Of a stretch of DNA of 64,000 bases, positions 58,601 to 64,000 are shown piece by piece. Within the stretch, counting starts at the first letter, position 1. Each line of letters begins with the position of its first letter. This DNA is from Forsythia viridissima (lineage: Eukaryota; Streptophyta; Magnoliopsida; Lamiales; Oleaceae), in NCBI GenBank assembly GCA_030279155.1, contig CM059037.1:36902902-36966901 (forward strand), read 5' to 3'. The notes beneath the pieces are model-generated. The model was not told the DNA's origin. It ran no database searches and saw only the letters and a list, made by a program, of their open reading frames with translations. The position numbers and the translations under genes are program-made.

Positions 58601-59125
58601 AAGAATCTTCTGGTTCTTTAGAGGATGTCCGGGTGAGTTATTAATTATTCGATGCATCATTATTACTCCTGGGTGTCCAAGTCGATCATGCCAAAGCATA
58701 AAACTTTGTTTCAACAAACTTCGAGTTCATGACATTGTTTGATTCAAATGTTTTTATGAATGTATAATACATGCCAGATGGGAGTGTTATGAGTTTTTCT
58801 TTTATCTGCTTCTGGCCAGATACAAAAGAAATTTTGCAAATATATTCATAATTATTTTCTTGCATCGTCTCAATGTGGTATCCATTGCTGCGGATATCTT
58901 TAAAACTAAGCAAATTTCTTCTGGATTTGCTAGAATAAAGTGCATCATTTATATGCAATTTAGTATTATTCGATAAGATAATACTAGCTCTTCCGGAGAT
59001 TTCAACGATATTTGATGTACTAGATATCGTATTAACATTATTTTCTATTAATGTTAAGTCCAAAAAATATTTTTTATCTTGAAGAATTGTATGAGTGGTT
59101 GCACTATCAGCTAAACAGATATATT
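55660..59125 (-). pseudogene. Copia pol remnant of element 2
   Basis: Blocks in minus-strand order: protease/early pol (59063-58686, LTLIENNVNTI), GAG_pre-integrase and integrase (58717-57971, MLWHDRLGHPG, RLDNAGEF, GLAESFIKR), integrase C-terminal part (57946-57683), RT start (57643-57035), RT middle with YVDDLNLIG (56856-56575), RT end (56547-56302) and RNase H (56151-55765). Adjacent blocks are separated by frameshifts or stops. At 57051-57065 it keeps the CGA Arg codon that has become TGA in element 1. Confidence 0.9.
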
Positions 59126-59269
59126 AGCAATTCATCATGAATTTTAATGAACTATAAAATAGTTTAGCGACTGATCAATGAGTCACAATAATCAAGTCCA
59201 AATGACATGAGTTGTATGCTTTCCTTCAGGGATACAAATTAGTTCATAAATATGTAAATATGTAATATA

Positions 59270-59760
59270 GTATTCTTCTAGACATGTGCTTCTTCTAGAG
59301 TACAATAAAATATTATTTCGACTATTGCTCAATATTATTCTAGAATATAAAAATTATAACGTCATAAAAATTAATATTATTCTGGAATATTTAAATTGTA
59401 ACGTTATGCTCTTCAGGAGCATCTAATATTTTGTTAGAATATTATAACGTTGTGCTTCTTCAGAGGCAACAACAAATCATTATTCTGAAGTAAAGATTTG
59501 CTCTTTAGTAGCAATATTATAATATTCTTATAGAATATTATATATTATAAAACTAGGCTCTTCGGGAGCAATTAATATTCTACTAGAATATTAATATAAT
59601 ATAAATATTTGCTTACTCTAAAGCAACAACAAAATATTCTTCTAAAATATTTATATGTTAGGTTATGAAATACAATGCAACATTCTTCTGAAAATATTGA
59701 TATAATTGTGAAATTGTATTTCTTCAAGAAAATCACAATTAAAAACAAATATTATTCAAG
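59270..59760 (-). other. Alternating stem-loop array in the leader of copia element 2
   Basis: Same layout as 45530-46020: AATATT-loop-AATATT palindromes alternate with GCTC-N5-GAGC palindromes (59408-59420; 59556-59569), linked by AACGTTRTG. One type 2 unit near 59501 has decayed (GCTCTTTAGTAGC). Confidence 0.65.
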
Positions 59761-60100
59761 AATTGATAATTTGTTACTAAACAGTAAACATTAAATAATT
59801 AAAGGCTTAGAGATATAAGGTCAAGTTTAGGAATTAAATACATTTAATTTGTTGAATTCATCAATCACATTCCATATAAGGGCCTAATTATAATCTGAAT
59901 AAAATAATGACATGCACATTTGTTTTGAGAGAGGAATCTATAAGCAGAGACCAAAAATAAATATTACCTGAGTTAGTAGAGGTTGGTCTGATTAACAAGA
60001 GATGTATGTGGTGGTGCTAATCCTTTACCTTTTTCTTGAATATACTTTGAAGTATCGTTGCATCACTTTAGATGTTGAAGAAAAAGAGTGGTTAGAATTG

Positions 60101-60124
60101 GGTTAGAGCATCGTGCTGATAATG
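60101..60124 (-). promoter_or_regulatory. Primer-binding site of copia element 2 (tRNA-Ile-like)
   Basis: Plus strand GAGCATCGTGCTGATAATG, as in element 1 but with two CG-to-TG/CA changes. The G at the wobble position is kept. Confidence 0.6.
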
Positions 60125-60341
60125 TGTTATGAAACTAGAGAAATAAAGCAGAAGAATAAAAGAGATGTGAAATTGAATTGTTTATTTTATTATGACTATG
60201 GACCTATATTTATAAGATTCCAAAGTATGTTACAAAGAGATTTGGATACAATCAAACAAGACTTATTTAAATATATTGATAAGACTAAGTATCCTAATAA
60301 TTCTAAATAGTCATCATTAATTATCCCATAATTTTATAACA
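60125..60341 (-). repeat. 5' LTR of copia element 2
   Basis: 217 bases, about 6% different by eye from the 3' LTR at 55214-55430. Confidence 0.9.
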
Positions 60342-61000
60342 GTTTTAATATTATTCATTTATTAATTGTGTCACGTTAGATAAAAATTTAAACCAAATAT
60401 ATAATAAAGTGAATAAAACGGGTAAAAAAATATTGGCACCATCTCTCCATTAATTATCTAATAATTATCTTTGGAATATTAATGTATGATAAGTTGGACA
60501 ATTTTGAGCACAACAAAATACAAATAAACTATTTTCTAAAATTCAACGTTTAAAATTTTTAATTAACAATTGCAATCCAACTTAATACATAGAAGTTGAC
60601 TGAGCTAATAGTATCGACTAATTTTGAGAGTTACTTTTATGAGTCGAGTGATCAAATTTGTATAATCATCTCTCTTGATTCTCGTACGACGTATTATTGA
60701 TTTTTTTTAAAAAATTAAATATTAATTAAAAAAATATTTATTTTTTCTATTAGTAAAGTAAACACCAATTCCTTGAGCTGTACGTTAGTGTCATGTTTGG
60801 TAAAAAAAAAAAAAAGTAAAAATTTTATTGACTGTATTTAATTTCTTGATGGCATTTTAGTCAATTTTCTGCACCAAAATACCTAAAATTCGTGCTAACT
60901 ACATAGAAAAGTTCAAGGGCAGTTTTGTCTTTTAAAAACCTTAGCTAAAATACATAAAACAAAGTTATGGTACCCTATTCTTTATCAACATCCCTCTCCC

Positions 61001-61045
61001 TATATTTATATATCTGTATTTATATGCATATATCCCTCTTTCTCT
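61001..61045 (+). promoter_or_regulatory. Core promoter of the right-edge gene
   Basis: TATATTTATATA at 61001-61012 is followed by a pyrimidine patch CCCTCTTTCTCTCTCTTC from 61033. This is a typical plant TATA plus Y-patch, placing a start near 61035-61045. It would serve a gene with a long 5' UTR intron whose ATG is at 63027. Confidence 0.5.
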
Positions 61046-61852
61046 CTCTTCAACCATTGTCACCCAACACCATCACCCTCCCCCCAAATGCACAAGACAT
61101 AATGAGAGTAGAAATAAAATAAAAGGTGGTAGATGCATGAGTTAAACACCAACCACTATTGTATACAATCTCTATCTCTCTCTATATTCTCACCACCTTC
61201 CCTTTGTAACCCCCACCCCACCCCATCCCACCCCCCCACCGCCTTAGTTGATTTTTCTCCTCGGTTTTCACAAACCACAAACTACTGGTTTTTTCCCCTC
61301 TTTATTTTGTCCTGTTTATTGCAGGTATCAACTTCAACTCTTCATAATGGCTTTTATAACATTATGCTGTCTTTCAAACGGGTGTTATAAACTGCGTTTT
61401 GTCTCTATAGGTTGACTTGTATACTAATACTAATTACAAATAGCTTTAGGGGCTTGGGCATTTGTTTTTAATGATGACAAATCTTCATATTACATGTGGG
61501 TTGTTGTGGGTTTTTTCTTGATTTTCCTTTGTGGTGTGTTGGACAAATGTGTGTTATTGGATTTTGTTAATTTCTTGTTTGGCTTTTTGCATTCTTGACT
61601 TCATGAAAGGTGGTAGGTTGGTGGGGTTGACTTGGAATTGTAAGAGTGAAACTGCCAATTCTTCAAAAGGAATGATTGGGCATTTATGACGATTTCTTGA
61701 AATTCTATTTCTGGTTATGTTGATTTGTGTTAGCAAGCTATATCTATAGATTTTCATTCTATCACCTTTTAGTTTTGTGGGTAATGCCAGTAGGGGTTCA
61801 ATGTTTTTTTACATGATTGAAATATGCCAGTGGGAAAAGATAGAACTTGTGT

Positions 61853-62109
61853 ACATTGAAACAATTATTGCATAATTGAGCTTATCCAGAAGGCTCCATT
61901 GCAAAAGGATACTTAATGGAAGAGTGCATAAAATTTTTGTGCAAGAGATCTAGATGTTGAGGCTAAGTGTAATTGACCTAATAGGCTTGGAATTGTTGAT
62001 AATTCTGGGCATGCTTTGGGTAAAGGGTTTGATGTAAAACTTGATAAAGTTTCATGGCTCACCGTTATGTTCTAATGAACAACGATGCTATTAAGCCTTT
62101 TGTTGAGTA
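61853..62109 (+). pseudogene. CACTA (En/Spm) TNP2-type transposase relic
   Basis: Motifs of the TNP2/DUF4218 region appear in the right order across two frame changes: TLKQLLHN-stop-AYPEGSIAKGY (family pattern TLK..VRNRA.PEGSIAEGY), LMEECIKFLC (YLAEECLTFC), VEAKCN-stop-PNR, DNSGHALGKGFDVKLDK (family .F.GR.LGKG...LD), and AHRYVLMNNDAIKPFVE (AHRYVLFN...I.PFIEEH). Three in-frame stops are present. It lies between the promoter at 61.0 kb and the coding start at 63.0 kb, so probably inside a 5' UTR intron. The ends of the transposon are not visible. Confidence 0.75.
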
Positions 62110-63026
62110 AGTAATTTTTCTTTTGCTTCAACTTGTGTTGCATAAGGGATGACATAATTGACACATACTTTCTACATACGCGGCATCATCGTGTAGAGAT
62201 TTCATGTTGAAGTATTTTAACTATTCATGTGGTATTCCATTGCATAATATGAATAATAGATGTCTTAGTTCAATACAGGGTTTCTTGTCAAGGTTTCTTC
62301 ACATCATTAAAAAAGATTTATTCTTGTATGTGTGTTGAAAAGGGCTAATTCTTGATTTTTCAATGTTCAACTGGTCTATCTTGGCTTCTGTATAACTTTG
62401 TGCCTGATTTTGAGACTGTAAAATTTGAATTTAAGGAACATGTCATTGCCATCATACACTTTGTTAACTGAGTGGGTAATTGCAAAATTTCACAAAGACA
62501 TGTGTTCCTAACTCAGCATGAAAAGGGATTTATGAAGCCGATACCAAATTTATTGTGAGCACGGCTTAGTTTCTTGTTGTTGTAATGATTTGGCAGTTCT
62601 GACAATGCCATGATTTGAATGTCTACTACTATTCTTTAGGCAATGATTATATTTTGTAATGAACTTTGAGGCAGAACCCATAGACGTTCTTTGACTAATA
62701 TAAAAAATTAACCATGTAAACCCAATTTGGCTATCTGTTGAAATTTTTTCAGGGGAACTTATAATTATTTTCTTTTTAATTATCTTTTGCTGTTTCCTGC
62801 TTTCAAATGTCAGCATTCTTTGGAATATATTAGGTTATATTTTTCTGCCATTCGAATATGACACTCTCTATGTTGCATATAATGCCTCCAAAGTTGTATG
62901 AACTCTCACATGCTGTAAACCTTTATTGTGCACAAGTCTTTTTGTCGCTTTTTTTGAAATTTTTGAGTTTGGTACTTATTGTTTTTTACCGTCATTATTC
63001 TGCCTATTAGGAATACTGAAACGGCC

Positions 63027-63717
63027 ATGGTGAGCATTCGAAGGCGCAAACTCTTAGGACTCTGTTCGGGTATGCCAAGTTTCAATTTTATATGGTCAAT
63101 GAATCATTGATAAAATGAGCATGCATTTGACTATCTATTATTTTGTACTGGCCTTCATGGAGTGCTACACGTCATTTATAATGGTCATCTGTTTTATCTT
63201 TTTTCCTTCTGTATTTAATTGGCCAAATCTGAGTCTCTCTCCATCAATGAAGCTATTGATACTTTACGTGATTATACAGGGCGGAATTCTTCAGTGGCTC
63301 CACTTTCCAAGTCTGAGCACGGACACCATACCGAAAATCATGTGGATAACACAAAACCAGTCAGTGTTCACCTCATGGTTTTAGATGATATTGACCCACC
63401 TAAGGAGGTACTCATGGTTTTACTGGAGTTCTATTTCTTCATAGGCATAAAATGTATCTTTAAATTAGAACTGTAACAGCTTCGGTTTGTCATGTACGCC
63501 AAGTCATTTCATAACCATTGGCTATTGTTTTGTAACCATTTTAAAATTGGAATTTTAGCTTTTCTAAGTTATGAAGTCTCAGCAGTAGGAATGGATCTTT
63601 TCCTAACTGGATTGAAACAATTTTTGCTATTATTTACTGATTTCCATTTGTTATGGACAGATCCTTTTAATAGATCCTGTTAAGCCCAGTTTTTCATCCA
63701 ACAGTTCTCACTCTTGA
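63027..63717 (+). CDS. N-terminal part of an AP2/ERF-like protein of At4g13040 (APD1) type; gene runs off the window
   Basis: Coding exons by GT-AG sites: 63027-63069 (within an exon beginning 63011), 63280-63407 and one from 63661. The ATG sits in a strong GCCATGG context. The start MVSIRRRKLLGLCSG is the reason for the call: I recall the same start (MVSLRRRRLLGLC) in the AP2-like factor At4g13040. The AP2 domain itself would lie downstream and is not in the window. Exon 2 encodes a low-complexity acidic linker (VSVHLMVLDDIDPPKE). The third exon is unresolved: the simple acceptor at 63660 reads LLIDPVKPSFSSNSSHS then TGA (63715-63717), while another frame is open through KEEQRPDVLSGSRRPYQTIV (63773-63832). 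Either an alternative acceptor near 63778 is used or the locus is damaged. Upstream lie a TATA box at 61001 and an intron holding the CACTA relic. Confidence 0.45.
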
Positions 63718-64000
63718 ATTTGAGTGCTCGGTGGCTTATGAAGATGTTATGTCAGTCTGTATGGGGATATTTAAAGAGGAACAGAGACCTGATGTCCTTT
63801 CCGGTTCGAGAAGACCTTATCAAACAATCGTTCCTATTTGTTTCATCTCACTTTTAGAGTTTATGCTTTACTTTTTATAATCAGGCAGCATAATCAATGA
63901 AGAAGATGGTCGACTTTATTGTTCTCTTGATAACATAAATTTTAGCAAATAAGTTATCCTTTCCTGTATGTACAATTTTAAGGAATTTCTTTGTGTGAAG

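Larger units (their letters stand above)
55214..60341 (-). mobile_element. Ty1/copia element 2, gag-less and decayed
   Basis: Same family as the element at 40205-46913. LTRs of 217 bases (55214-55430, 60125-60341) differ at roughly 13 positions, so it is clearly older. Flanking bases are GGTTT and GTTTT (4 of 5 match). Pol is recognisable throughout but frameshifted and stop-ridden. The whole gag and its surroundings (about 1.25 kb, equivalent to 44135-45390 of element 1) are deleted, joining the pol start directly to the leader near 59150-59190. Confidence 0.92.

Noticed and set aside
61133..61390. 85-codon ORF in the CT-rich region at 61.2 kb
   Set aside because: Low-complexity Ser/Pro translation of a pyrimidine-rich 5' UTR; no similarity and it overlaps a likely splice acceptor.
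62054..62106. Possible first coding exon MAHRYVLMNNDAIKPFVE with a GTAAGT donor, joinable in frame to the exon at 63011
   Set aside because: The sequence before it continues, in other frames, as CACTA transposase (PEGSIAKGY, EEC, LGKG...LD), so this is the end of a transposase relic. The ATG at 63027 fits the host gene better.

Overview
The window is nuclear DNA of a flowering plant, most likely a eudicot. It is strongly AT-rich, its genes are split by GT-AG introns, and most of it is transposon debris. I could not identify the species from the sequence.

Five host loci are supported. (1) At 2.4-7.7 kb (+), a six-exon gene encodes a 274-residue ERD2-like (ER lumen protein retaining receptor family) membrane protein. 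(2) At 14.5-17.0 kb (+), a two-exon gene encodes a 441-residue Ninja/AFP-family repressor with an EAR motif. Its promoter carries a dense run of ACGTG boxes, as expected for an ABA-responsive gene. (3) At 39.0-39.75 kb (-), an intronless gene encodes a 238-residue RING-H2 protein, and a decayed copy of its RING lies at 33.3 kb. (4) At 49.3-50.2 kb (-), a two-exon gene encodes a 47-residue protein. (5) At the right edge (promoter about 61.0 kb, coding from 63.0 kb, +) is the start of a gene whose N-terminus resembles the AP2/ERF-like At4g13040 (APD1) type. A receptor-kinase (PERK-type) fragment at 34.5-35.1 kb is dead.

Mobile DNA includes: a Ty1/copia element on the minus strand at 40205-46913 with identical 218-bp LTRs and a TAAAA target duplication; an older, gag-less relative at 55214-60341; an internally deleted copia relic of another family at 23701-26114; several hAT-type elements, three of them with exact 8-bp target duplications; a 1.57-kb foldback MULE-like element at 18834-20407; another MULE-like element at 52781-53942; a CACTA transposase relic at 61853-62109; and many small MITEs.

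The most interesting structure is in the two related copia elements. Their leaders hold an alternating array of two kinds of short stem-loop. Their primer-binding site matches the middle of an isoleucine tRNA up to the anticodon arm, with a C opposite the wobble position that would be inosine. This suggests priming by a half tRNA-Ile. I see no CRISPR array, operon, rRNA or intact tRNA gene.
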